Below, one piece after another: positions 54,201-62,255 of a DNA stretch of 64,000 nt. The stretch comes from Bacilli bacterium. Its GTDB lineage: Bacteria; Bacillota_I; Bacilli_A; RFN20; CAG-826. Where the stretch lies: assembly GCA_022653695.1 (NCBI GenBank), contig JALCSW010000001.1:487034-551033 (forward strand). The letters are read 5' to 3'. How positions within the stretch are numbered: position 1 is the first letter of the stretch; every line of letters starts with the position of its first letter. The notes beneath the pieces were generated by a model. That model was not told the DNA's origin and did not search any database. It worked only from the letters and a program-made list of their open reading frames with translations. Both the position numbers and the translations under genes were made by a program.

Positions 54201-54672
54201 AAACCTTGCCGCCGAACAAATCCTCGTGCTTGGCGCTGAACAAAAGCTCTCCGTCCAAGTAAAAATGAAAGACTTCCTTCGCCGTGTCATCGGCATATCC
54301 CTCGGCCCAGAAACTCGTCATGACGCCGGGCCCGTTGACATCAAGCATCGTCGTGGTCGCCGCGATGCCTTCCTGTTTATCGAAATAGAAGCCATCGAGG
54401 TTCCCACCGTCCAAATCGTAGCTTGAGGCATGGTAATACTGATAGCCGTTCAGCGAAGAATAGAGGCTCCTCAGACTGAAGATGTCGCTGGCGGAGAGAC
54501 CGTTTTCCATTTCGCTCGGAATCGGGGTGGACGCGACCTGCTCGTTGCGGGCCGCCTGTTCGATTCTAGAGGTACCTTCCGCCGAAGTCGCATCGGCGCT
54601 TCTAGGGCAACGCATTCCCGAAAAAAGAGGGATCGCCAAGGCCAGAACCGCCATCAAACGCATTTTTTTCAT
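51286..54672 (-). CDS. GH172-like (DUF2961) glycoside hydrolase
   Basis: 1128 residues from the ATG at 54672 (GGAGG seven bases before). The N-terminus is a signal peptide; Cys22 follows GMR, not a good lipobox, so secretion rather than lipid anchoring is possible. The DUF2961 start is clear: SSYDLDGGNLDGF and LDVNGPGVMTSFW (111-122). The second signature NGTGTEDIF with E762 is 640 residues later, much farther than in single-domain relatives, so one or more beta-sandwich modules (about 270-600) are inserted. Characterised GH172 enzymes act on D-arabinofuranosides and fructofuranosides. ATGA overlap with the upstream gene. Confidence 0.78.
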   Translation of the reverse strand: MKKMRLMAVLALAIPLFSGMRCPRSADATSAEGTSRIEQAARNEQVASTPIPSEMENGLSASDIFSLRSLYSSLNGYQYYHASSYDLDGGNLDGFYFDKQEGIAATTTMLDVNGPGVMTSFWAEGYADDTAKEVFHFYLDGELLFSAKHEDLFGGKVCPFVKPYVGIGGDYGGGCYFYVPLVFQKSLKITAEYLNYYNIDYVLLPSDAKVHPTSMSEGLLVPEYFSPSRDLAERCDGAIVDDGKISLNPGEGATLLQKEGDGLIQGFTLNVEGIADAKVRPASIAADGRFIKAGGNLSFRMDLRPDNEGCYLKYRVDAIWPNQVVGVYCDDQFVTEVDSGAANSDCRILDLVAKIPSSFTEGKSQVAIKLECVSVLGIDLPFFDVWMYSIVPGGSICTDYLDILNGSSESNHDFAVVSQNGSGSVNATLADPAYTADLSSYPFQTIDTLPQEQTGYYSNVVSMRLSVTGTSEVRLVRQAASKDDTSVNVWVDGKKVGAWNAFYDGSDKVGETSFTLPLGYVSGKTSVVVSFVPIAGSNNIASLRGYENGTLVDCLSVADGASHALDGVFSFASVKVNGVNSLSDAWEEAYEKMQSACDYDSLVLDSVLSVYTSGSDVPDICLPLSVLFNMGVYGFSAVNGYAQGMDENGLGYFYLPLPYEDGIRITLVREAGADGPLNCAFAYAYAGLGEDDGPILTLKSQIHQGISAYGTPLPWLTATGSGKLVGLQYNCAGPSSFAFLEGDEIINVDGNPSPVCNGTGTEDIFKSAWYFVDGKFSQGTVGMTWRDYPESGQARISAYRSFLTDQVIFRDGIEATIEHGPSNDTAGEHYCIAALYYSSSKSALHSLGTYSANGEDPDCVVVEGTATEGDIEGRLEGNAIGTGLYSPMRTLNGTSELRVRIPANNDGILIRRLYDLRDVDQKAEVYCDGSFVNVWMNKYPRGEESIARYDDFIIPASFTRGKGEITIDFVSSAGSLYEESEYGLFSLGYDFDPDYAMPDTDGDGIKDLYDEETIVKGTGLDCVYSYEEALAVKAFRKTSTLSEEQRQAALSLLPDKAIIDAFDLQFVDQGADYEFATGVGVRVLTRTNEKCSVVFFDEYGSMSVLSSRQEGSYAIFSACRGGSCLILA

Positions 54673-57560
54673 AAGGAAGCCTCCGCGACGGCGATCGAAT
54701 CGATGAAGCATATCTCCCCGACTCCGGTTCCGTGATCGGTTTGCTCGAAGACGAGCCTTATCTTCTGCCCCGAGAAGGACGAAAGGTCGAAGCTCATAAG
54801 ATTCCACGGCTCCCCGCTCACCAAAAGCCATCCCGAGTTCTCATCCGAGCTGACGTTGAAGGAAGCCCCCGCCTCATTCTCGGCCCTCACGCGATAATAC
54901 GTTGCGTTGGTCGGGCCGCCGGAACGAATCGAGAAAGTCAAGGTCTCTTGGCAAGAGGCGGCCAAAGAATACCACTTACTCCAGGAGCAAATCGCGAGAT
55001 TGGGGTCGAAGTGGCCGCCGTTGCTCCCGTCCATCCGCAAGGAGCCGTATCCCCCGTCGGCGGTAAGGTCGCCATACGTCGCGTCGCCGCCCCGTTTCCA
55101 ACCCGAAAGGTTCCACTCCTCGTTCGTCCCCGAAAAAGAATCCGTGGCGTTCGTCGGATAGCAATAGTGGCCAGGAAGATAGTCAAAAGACAGGCCGGTG
55201 ACTCGGCAACTCTGCGCTTGGCCGACAAGGCGATCGAACTCCAAATAAAGAAGAACGGTCGAGTCCTCTTTGCTCGAAAGGTCCAAATGGAGCGTCCCCG
55301 CGCCCGAAAGGGTGGTCCAAGGAAGGATCGCGTCGTTGATGTAATCGCCTTCGTCGATGGTCCGGATGCGGAACTGCGCGGACCCTTCGCAAGCGTAATC
55401 GAGATTCAGTTGGGCATATTTCCCTTCGCTGGAGCCAATCGTGACTTTCTTCCATGCCACCGCCGCGGCTTTGTTTTGGGCGTTCTCCGCGGCGCTGGAA
55501 AACTCGATGGCGGCCCCGTTAAAGGAAACCGCCCCGGCATGGTGCCAATCGCCATCCGCCAAAGAAAGGGCGGAACCCGCGCTTAGGACGACTGGATTAT
55601 CGGAAAACGCGACGTCTCGCGCGGACGCTACGGTGAAACTGACGTTGTCGAGATAAACCGTTTGATCCGAGTGCTGGGTTCCCATCTGCTCAAAAACAAG
55701 GCAAATGACCTCCGGCAGGCTGTCGCCATAAACCGCCGTCAAATCGACGCTGACGGTCTGGAAGCAAAGGTTCGCGTAACGCCCATAATCCAAAACATCC
55801 CACTCGTCGGCGGAAACGTCGTAGGCTCGCACCCGGAAGGAAGAGCCCTTCGCGGAACGGATCTGATAATTGAGATAACGGGAGAGGGAAGGGAGGCGGA
55901 TCTTCAAGGAAAGGGAGTTGCTGATCGAAGAGGACTGCCCATGGTCGCTGATAACGAGGAAACCATCCTGATTGACGATGGAGTCGTCGGCCTGATAACT
56001 ATGGGCGGAGAAACCGCCATAGCCGCTTCCGAAAGAATACGTCGCCGCGTAGTTGGGGGCGTCGTATTTGAAGGAGAACATGTCATAAAGGCCGTATTCC
56101 GGGCCAATCGAATCGGTCGAGGCACCGCTAGGCAAAACGTTTTGGGCATCGGCGTGAGCGACCCTCTCCCGCAAGGCGGACAGCAAGACGGGGGCGGATA
56201 CGATCTCAACCTCAGGGCTGAGGGCGCTGTAGAATTTTTTGAGCGTGGCGAGGCTGGTTCCGCTTTTAACCCTGACGATGGAATACGCGCCAGCGGCCGT
56301 TAAGTCCTTTGAAGACTCGTTAAGGGCGCAAGCCAAGGAGTAAGCGTTATCGGGTTCAAGGACGCCTGTGTATGAGAGGAACGGTTTGTGGTTGAGGAAA
56401 CGAAGGACGCCGTCGTCCGCGGCGAGGACGCCGCCATCCAGCGAACCCATATAAGCATAGGTTTCCAAACAGTTTTTTTCCGTTCCATCGATGTAGGCAA
56501 ACCGCGAAAGGGATCCAGCAATCGCCTGATTCATGATCGCGGCGCGGCCGGAATCGATGCTTTTCGGGCTTCCTTCCACCATGTTCAAAAAGGAATCGAG
56601 ACCCCCGAAACGATAGAACAACAAGGTTGGAAACTCCGCTTGCAGAATCGGCGAGACCGCATGGGTTTCGCCCAATAACGAGGTCGACAGCGCGTCTTCG
56701 CACACCACGGAAAGAAGGTGCTTGCCTTCGACGATCGCCTTCGTTTGGATTGAAGGGCGGTTCTTCGGCAGGGCGCCGTAAAACGAAAGGTTGGCCTTCG
56801 TGGGCATATCCATTTGATATCCTATGCTCGCTTCGTCCCCCAAGGAGCAAACATAAGGCTCGCTTCCTTGGTAGTCTCCCCTATCATTAAGGAAAACCGC
56901 GCCTTGGGCGATGCCGAAATCCAAATAGGAAAGCGGGGAGCCGTCCTCGATGAGAAGCCGGGAATCACCTGCGTCCTCAAAAAGGCTGGCGTAATCCTGG
57001 GTGAGGGTATCCGGGAGCAAACCCGTCGCCGAAGCCAAATCGACCTGACTGTCGGGTACGAGGGGCTCTTGACGCTGGGCGGAAAACGAAGCGCTCAGCG
57101 AAAAAGAGGCGAGGGGCACGTAGTGGGTCGCCTGAAGGCTTCCCACGGCTTGTTTCACGAAAGACCGAAAGGAAAGGAAACGCGTCAATTCGTAAGATGA
57201 GGAGAGCGTCTCGAAAGCCGCGTCGGTTTCGTTTTGAAGATAACAGCCTTGGCCTTTCGCGATCAGCAGCCCTTGGAGGGAAGAGGCGAAAATCCGCTCG
57301 TCCTCGCTCAACGAGGAAACGTCCAAAACATAGATTTCTTTACTTAAGAGGCTTTGCTTGCGAAAGAAGGAGAACGAACCGTCAACCGACGGATCTCCGG
57401 ATTCGCTGGATTCGCCTGTATCCGAGGAAACGGAGGAGGAAGTTGAGGCCGAAGAGGAGGCGGAGGCAGCGCTTGAAGACCCCGCGTTCCCTTGGCACGC
57501 AAAAAGGAGCGAGGGAAGAAGCGAAGCGCAAAGGAACGTTTTCCACAGCCGTCGTCGCAT
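54669..57560 (-). CDS. Divergent GxGYxYP-family lipoprotein without the signature
   Basis: 963 residues from the ATG at 57560 (GGAGG seven bases upstream). Lipobox LLFAC, Cys22. The region 50-480 follows the GxGYxYP proteins: EGKHLLSVVCEDAL matches GKHYAAILMSDGDN, GGVLAADD matches GGVWSLGD, NHKPFLSYTGVL matches NDKPFVSVRESL, and LRERVAHADAQNVLP matches LIKDNVPHSNVDTL. But SDGDN is EDALS and no GxGYxxP motif is left, so catalysis is doubtful. The C-terminal 450 residues hold three beta-sandwich modules. Probably a binding protein derived from the enzyme. Confidence 0.7.
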   Translation of the reverse strand: MRRRLWKTFLCASLLPSLLFACQGNAGSSSAASASSSASTSSSVSSDTGESSESGDPSVDGSFSFFRKQSLLSKEIYVLDVSSLSEDERIFASSLQGLLIAKGQGCYLQNETDAAFETLSSSYELTRFLSFRSFVKQAVGSLQATHYVPLASFSLSASFSAQRQEPLVPDSQVDLASATGLLPDTLTQDYASLFEDAGDSRLLIEDGSPLSYLDFGIAQGAVFLNDRGDYQGSEPYVCSLGDEASIGYQMDMPTKANLSFYGALPKNRPSIQTKAIVEGKHLLSVVCEDALSTSLLGETHAVSPILQAEFPTLLFYRFGGLDSFLNMVEGSPKSIDSGRAAIMNQAIAGSLSRFAYIDGTEKNCLETYAYMGSLDGGVLAADDGVLRFLNHKPFLSYTGVLEPDNAYSLACALNESSKDLTAAGAYSIVRVKSGTSLATLKKFYSALSPEVEIVSAPVLLSALRERVAHADAQNVLPSGASTDSIGPEYGLYDMFSFKYDAPNYAATYSFGSGYGGFSAHSYQADDSIVNQDGFLVISDHGQSSSISNSLSLKIRLPSLSRYLNYQIRSAKGSSFRVRAYDVSADEWDVLDYGRYANLCFQTVSVDLTAVYGDSLPEVICLVFEQMGTQHSDQTVYLDNVSFTVASARDVAFSDNPVVLSAGSALSLADGDWHHAGAVSFNGAAIEFSSAAENAQNKAAAVAWKKVTIGSSEGKYAQLNLDYACEGSAQFRIRTIDEGDYINDAILPWTTLSGAGTLHLDLSSKEDSTVLLYLEFDRLVGQAQSCRVTGLSFDYLPGHYCYPTNATDSFSGTNEEWNLSGWKRGGDATYGDLTADGGYGSLRMDGSNGGHFDPNLAICSWSKWYSLAASCQETLTFSIRSGGPTNATYYRVRAENEAGASFNVSSDENSGWLLVSGEPWNLMSFDLSSFSGQKIRLVFEQTDHGTGVGEICFIDSIAVAEASL

Positions 57561-57603
57561 AAGACAACCTCCAGGGCGAAAGGAACCCTCCAAAACGACC
57601 GAA

Positions 57604-60468
57604 TCAGACATTCGTGAAAGCCGGGGCGGTCATGTAAAGCCGATTCTGATAAGGGGAATCGATCGCTTCGGTATCATTGAACTGAAGCAATAAGGACACC
57701 GATTTTCCCGAAATCGCCTGAGCGGTTTCGCTTGGAATATCCTTGGTGAAAGCCACGTCGCTTCCCGGGCCGGCGAAGAAGCCCCAGTCATTGAGTATAT
57801 AGACGTTCCCGTCCGCGTCCACGGCCGACAGTTTGTAGAGGATGGACGTGTAGTTCCCGTAGTTGGAGAAGGTGAAGCCGAACTTCATCGTCTTCCCTTC
57901 CTCGTAAGCTGGCATCGTGACGTCGGCGACATCGCCTTGGTATTGATGGACTTCGGAGGAATCCGTGCAGGCGAGGCAACGCAGCCAGCCCCCGGGAAGG
58001 GGATAGTTCCCAAACTCGACGTAACTGGAGAAGTTGCTGGTCCACTCACCCATGCCTTGGTAGGAGGAACCGACACCCATCTTCGTCGTGTATTGGATCA
58101 GGCTGAATCCCGTGACAAAGAGTTTTTGCTCCGTGCCATCGTTCGAATCGCGGGTCTCCAGCGAGAAACTGGCGGTTTTCCCCGCGTAGCCAAAGGCGAA
58201 TTCGTCGAGCGAAACCATGAAAATCTCGTAACGGTCGTTGGCGATGGTTTGGCTGACGGACCCCTCAGCGACGACGCCGCTATTGTCGACGAGCGAGGAA
58301 GTGCCGCCTATTTTGTTCCAATTATATATCACGTAGGAATCGTCGCCGATTTTGGCGCTGAGTTTGAATTCGATAGAAGGAACCGCAGCCGTGTCGGTCG
58401 CCGAGGCGGCCTTGGCGTAGAAACTGACCCAAACGTTGCTCGTCTTGTCTTCGTCGATGGTGGCCGCCAAAGTTGCGCTGGCCCCGGCGTCTAGACTCAG
58501 CAGACCTTCGAATTTCTCGGACTTGACCGGAACTTCGGCGGAGGCCTCATAACTTCCGGTTCCGCTCATGACTTCCCAAGCGTGCGGGATCACCGGTGTC
58601 GGAGTGGAGGCTTGGGTAAGGGCGAAGGCGGACACATACGCGCGCGCCTTCCAGCCATCGTTATAGTTTTCCTGACGTTGCCACTGAATGGTGAGGTCGA
58701 TCGTTTTTCCGCTCAGTTCTTCGGAATCGTCATCGCCGAAAGCAAACGAGAAAGACGTGTCGGAGGCGAAGGCGTTGACCGCCCAATCGCTGATAAGATA
58801 AACCTTGCCCGTTTCTTCGCAGACGGCCGATACCTTCCATATCAAAGCGCTCTCGTTCGGCCCAACGTTGCCGGCGTTCATGCCAAAGACATAGTGATCG
58901 AGCGTCAAGGCCGGCAACTGAATGGCTTTGCTCATGGATTGGTAGCGAAGGTCTGTAGGGACGCTTTGCCCCGAGTTGGTTTTATCAACCCCTTTGAAAG
59001 TGCCGTCATAGTCCACGACGGCCCAAGCGTTGAAATCGATGGCGATCGTACTGTGCGGAATCCAGCAGTTGTAATAGAAGATATCATTCATGTCATCCAC
59101 GTTTTGCAAGAAGGCGCCGTCGACGTTGAGATTGTAGCCGGACTCCCTTTCCGAAACCACGTCGGAAGGATAGCTCGAAGCGCTGAAATCAAGAAGGGTG
59201 ATCGTGGTTCCCGCCGTTTCGTTGGCGACGATGAACTTGTAGTTCGTCCCCAGAACGATGTCCGGGTTGCCGTCAAAGCGCCTCGCCGCCAGTTCGAATC
59301 CCGTCGATGTGCTGCAATCCACGGGCCCATCGACTCCTTTGCCGGCGATCGTTTCGTTTTTGATCGTCGTCGAATCCAAGACCGTGATCTCGGAATCGCC
59401 TTGGAGAAGTTTGATGCTATAGACGCTGGTCGAATTGGTTTTCACGAAATAACGGAGCCAAACCCTCGCGGCCGTGGCGTCTTCCACCGTGACGACCGCG
59501 TACGTCCCCCCGTCGATGCGAATCGATTGGGTGAAGGCCTCGTCATAAACGCTGTTGGCTTCCTCGACCACGCCGCCGACCGTCAGTGTTATGGCTTTGG
59601 ATTTACCCGAGGCCGTAAAGCGATCGGATTCGCTTTTCGCCTCGACCTCGACTTTGTAGGAGCCTTTGGCGTGAACGTCGAGATCGATCGAGGTCGTCGT
59701 CACGTTTTTCGCCAACGCGCCATTCACGTAAACGTCATAGGAATCGGCATTGGCCACGGCATCCCAGGAAAAGACGTTGTATTTGTTGCTGACGACCGGG
59801 ATGGGGAGCTCGGACGCCTCTATTTTGTAAGTCACGGCGTTTGAGAGCGGGCTTTCGGTGAATAGGGCGGAAGTCGAGGTCGCCTTGACCCCGATAACGT
59901 ACGTCCCCAGCTCCTCCTCGTCGATTGTGTAAGAAGTGACCTTCTGCGAGGAAACCTTCTGGTCGTTGATGTAGACATCGTAGCCTTCCGCGTGGGCGAT
60001 GGCATTCCAAGAGACCACTGTGCCCGTAAGCGTGAGGGAAGGGGCGGCAAGCGCCTCAGCCTGAAGCGTGTACGTGAGTTTGTTGGACCAATCGCTGTCG
60101 GCATAGCCGCTCCCATCGGCCAAGGCTTTGGCCATTACATCCCAAGAGCCGGGAGCGGTCTTCTCGATGGTGAAGCTCAGCTCATCCGTTTCGTAACTGT
60201 CGTCTCCGACCTTGACTTGGTATAGACGCGCGTTTTCGACTTCGCTCCAAGACACCACGTTGGCGTTTAGCGCAAGCACCGGAGCTGGAATTTTCGTCGC
60301 CGTAGAAGATGAAGAACTGCCATCTGAGACAACCGAACTCGAAACGGGGGTCGGAGCCGATGAAGCGGATGCCCCGCTCGTCTTATTGCTCGTTCCTACG
60401 CACGAGGAAAGGGCGACTACGGACAAAAAAGCGACGATGGCAACGCGGCTTGTTATGGTTTTATTCAT
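57604..60468 (-). CDS. Modular surface lipoprotein with FN3-like units
   Basis: 954 residues; lipobox ALSSC, Cys23; a Ser/Thr-rich linker; three FN3-like units (about 58-300) with lines such as LTGTVVSWNAIAHAEGYDVY, like those of the lipoproteins at 24989 and 47394. The rest (about 305-954) consists of larger beta-rich modules that I do not recognise, including two halves with FSLETRDSND/LTIQWQRQEN-type strands. Probably binds glycan outside the cell. First gene of the minus operon; AGGAGGG eight bases before the ATG, directly next to the palindrome at 60481. Confidence 0.75.
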   Translation of the reverse strand: MNKTITSRVAIVAFLSVVALSSCVGTSNKTSGASASSAPTPVSSSVVSDGSSSSSTATKIPAPVLALNANVVSWSEVENARLYQVKVGDDSYETDELSFTIEKTAPGSWDVMAKALADGSGYADSDWSNKLTYTLQAEALAAPSLTLTGTVVSWNAIAHAEGYDVYINDQKVSSQKVTSYTIDEEELGTYVIGVKATSTSALFTESPLSNAVTYKIEASELPIPVVSNKYNVFSWDAVANADSYDVYVNGALAKNVTTTSIDLDVHAKGSYKVEVEAKSESDRFTASGKSKAITLTVGGVVEEANSVYDEAFTQSIRIDGGTYAVVTVEDATAARVWLRYFVKTNSTSVYSIKLLQGDSEITVLDSTTIKNETIAGKGVDGPVDCSTSTGFELAARRFDGNPDIVLGTNYKFIVANETAGTTITLLDFSASSYPSDVVSERESGYNLNVDGAFLQNVDDMNDIFYYNCWIPHSTIAIDFNAWAVVDYDGTFKGVDKTNSGQSVPTDLRYQSMSKAIQLPALTLDHYVFGMNAGNVGPNESALIWKVSAVCEETGKVYLISDWAVNAFASDTSFSFAFGDDDSEELSGKTIDLTIQWQRQENYNDGWKARAYVSAFALTQASTPTPVIPHAWEVMSGTGSYEASAEVPVKSEKFEGLLSLDAGASATLAATIDEDKTSNVWVSFYAKAASATDTAAVPSIEFKLSAKIGDDSYVIYNWNKIGGTSSLVDNSGVVAEGSVSQTIANDRYEIFMVSLDEFAFGYAGKTASFSLETRDSNDGTEQKLFVTGFSLIQYTTKMGVGSSYQGMGEWTSNFSSYVEFGNYPLPGGWLRCLACTDSSEVHQYQGDVADVTMPAYEEGKTMKFGFTFSNYGNYTSILYKLSAVDADGNVYILNDWGFFAGPGSDVAFTKDIPSETAQAISGKSVSLLLQFNDTEAIDSPYQNRLYMTAPAFTNV

Positions 60469-60480
60469 GGAATCCCTCCT

Positions 60481-60584
60481 AAAAAACCGGTTTTTTGTAT
60501 TTTCATTCTATCATTAGTAAGATTTAATGCAATTTTTTTAAACAAACTTAAATTTGGAATATCGATATAAAAACCGGTTTTTAT
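60481..60584 (-). promoter_or_regulatory. Promoter with two perfect AAACCGGTTT palindromes
   Basis: Minus strand: -35-like TTGCAT (60532-60527), 16-base spacer, -10 TAGAAT (60510-60505). Operator 1 AAAAAACCGGTTTTTT (60481-60496) covers the transcription start; operator 2 ATAAAAACCGGTTTTTAT (60567-60584) lies upstream. Centre-to-centre distance is 87 bases, compatible with a repressor loop. The block 60549-60569 resembles 24794-24814. Confidence 0.78.
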
Positions 60585-60932
60585 GACTTCAAAAAAGACC
60601 GATCGCCAATAATTAAAAGGCTGAAATTTGATTAATAAATCAAATATGGTTCAATTATTCATTTGGTGCCCAGTCATCGATTTCAATAAACAAAGACATG
60701 AAAATAGGGTGAGAAACTTTCCCCCGTTTTTGGACACTTCTGCCGTTTCAACTGTTTTATCCCAACGTATTGATGTTTTCATATGTGCCTGCTGAGTTTC
60801 CGACAAAGTCTCTCTCCATTGGATTCTTCTGAGAGCGTAGCAAAGAAACACAAAAAGGCAAATCGACGTTGACGCCATGGGGCATGGGATGGATTAAGAC
60901 GTTTGTTTGATTTTCATTGCGAAGGGTTGACT
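60585..60932. other. Intergenic region with one inverted repeat
   Basis: No gene seen. Contains ATTTGATT-AATA-AATCAAAT (60626-60645), 8-base arms, A/T-rich and without T-run, of unknown role. The remainder is the upstream flank of the ATPase gene at 60996. Confidence 0.5.
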
Positions 60933-61003
60933 AAAGTATGACACAGTATGAAAATATTTTTGAAGTATGACGGAGTATGAAAGGAAATTAAAAGTATGAA
61001 AGG
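60933..61003 (+). promoter_or_regulatory. Direct repeats AAGTATGAC-AGTATGAAA at the ATPase start
   Basis: Two units of about 21 bases: AAGTATGACACAGTATGAAA (from 60934) and AAGTATGACGGAGTATGAAA (from 60963), then a half unit AAAGTATGAAAGG (60991-61003) that contains the start codon itself. Regular spacing of about 30 bases. Likely binding sites controlling the ATPase gene, perhaps by its own product. Confidence 0.6.
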
Positions 61004-62033
61004 AAATCCATTCACGTTGTCTTTTGGAAGTTCGCCATCTGAGCACATCTCACGGGTTGGCATAAAAGACTCTTTGTCCAAGAACCTAGAGGCGGAGCCT
61101 CCGCTTTCGCATTGTTTCATCATCACCGGAGTCAGGGGATCCGGCAAAACAGTTCTACTAACTTCCATAGAAAAAGAATTCGAAAAGAACCCTAAGTGGG
61201 TTGTGGTGGAACTCAACCCCGAGGACGATATGCGCGAATCGCTTGCGGCGAAACTTTATTCTTCCAGTAAAACCAAGCACCTCTTCCTCCAAAAAAGTTT
61301 CAGCGTCTCTTTCCATGGCGTTTCCTTTTCTTTGTCTGGGAAAAACCCCGTCCTCAACATCGATGATCTCTTAGAAAAGATGCTTGTAGAAATCAAAAGG
61401 CAGAAGAAAAAAGTCTTGGTGTTGGTCGATGAGGCTACAAACAACCCCCAAATGAAACGCTTTGCCTTATCATTCCAAATCCTAATCAGGAAGGACTGTC
61501 CTCTGTTTCTTTTGGCAACGGGCCTTTATGAAAACATCTCAACCTTGCAAAACGAAAAGAACCTGACGTTCCTCATCAGAGCGCCGAAGACATTTTTATC
61601 GCCTCTTAATATTTCTTCCATCGCGTTGTCATACCAAAACTCAATTGGCATCACTTACGAGGAAGCACTTGAATACGCCAAACTGACGAAGGGCTATGCT
61701 TTCGCTTTCCAGTTGCTTGGGTATCTTCTTTTCGAAAGCGGGAACAAAAAAATCGACTATAAGCTTTTGATTCGATTCGATCAGTATCTTTCCGAGTTCG
61801 TCTATACAAAAGTGTGGTCGTCGCTTTCTTCGGTTGAGCAAAGCATAGCCAAAACATTTAAAACAAACGAGGAAATAGGCGTGAACGAGGTCTTAAGCCG
61901 CAACGAAATGACAAAAGAGTATTTCTCCCAATACCGAGACCGTTTGCTGAAAAAAGGAATACTAGTCACCCCTTCAAGAGGCCGGCTTTGTTTTGCTCTT
62001 CCTAGATTCAAAGAATTCATCGACACGCGTTGA
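60996..62033 (+). CDS. AAA/STAND-type ATPase with C-terminal winged helix
   Basis: 345 residues. Walker A GVRGSGKTVLL, Walker B VLVLVDEATN, sensor region LLATGLYENI; the C-terminal 90 residues look like a winged helix (NEVLSRNEMTKEYFSQYRDR). Close in build to the archaeal-type ATPases common in gut Bacillota, whose function is mostly unknown. AAGGA stands ten bases before the ATG. The direct repeats around the start suggest autoregulation. No partner nuclease lies beside it (the DUF234 domain of related archaeal ATPases is not evident). Confidence 0.75.
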   Translation: MKGNPFTLSFGSSPSEHISRVGIKDSLSKNLEAEPPLSHCFIITGVRGSGKTVLLTSIEKEFEKNPKWVVVELNPEDDMRESLAAKLYSSSKTKHLFLQKSFSVSFHGVSFSLSGKNPVLNIDDLLEKMLVEIKRQKKKVLVLVDEATNNPQMKRFALSFQILIRKDCPLFLLATGLYENISTLQNEKNLTFLIRAPKTFLSPLNISSIALSYQNSIGITYEEALEYAKLTKGYAFAFQLLGYLLFESGNKKIDYKLLIRFDQYLSEFVYTKVWSSLSSVEQSIAKTFKTNEEIGVNEVLSRNEMTKEYFSQYRDRLLKKGILVTPSRGRLCFALPRFKEFIDTR

Positions 62034-62255
62034 AACATCTTGCGAAAAGCCGTTCCAACACCGAATTCATCGCTTGAACGTAAACCTATCTTGTGCTCCT
62101 GATTTGATCGTATAAGGATAAACAGTGGCTGAATCCGTAACGCCGTCACCAAAACAATCGGCTAACAAACGACATCAGTGGAGGCAATTCGATGAATCAA
62201 ACGGAAAGACCGTATCTTTTTTTAAAACAAAACGCGCTGTGACATAATTGTGATA

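Noticed and set aside
58582-59844. 420-codon open frame antisense to the FN3-like lipoprotein gene
   Set aside because: Same kind of shadow; the opposite strand has signal peptide, lipobox and repeats.
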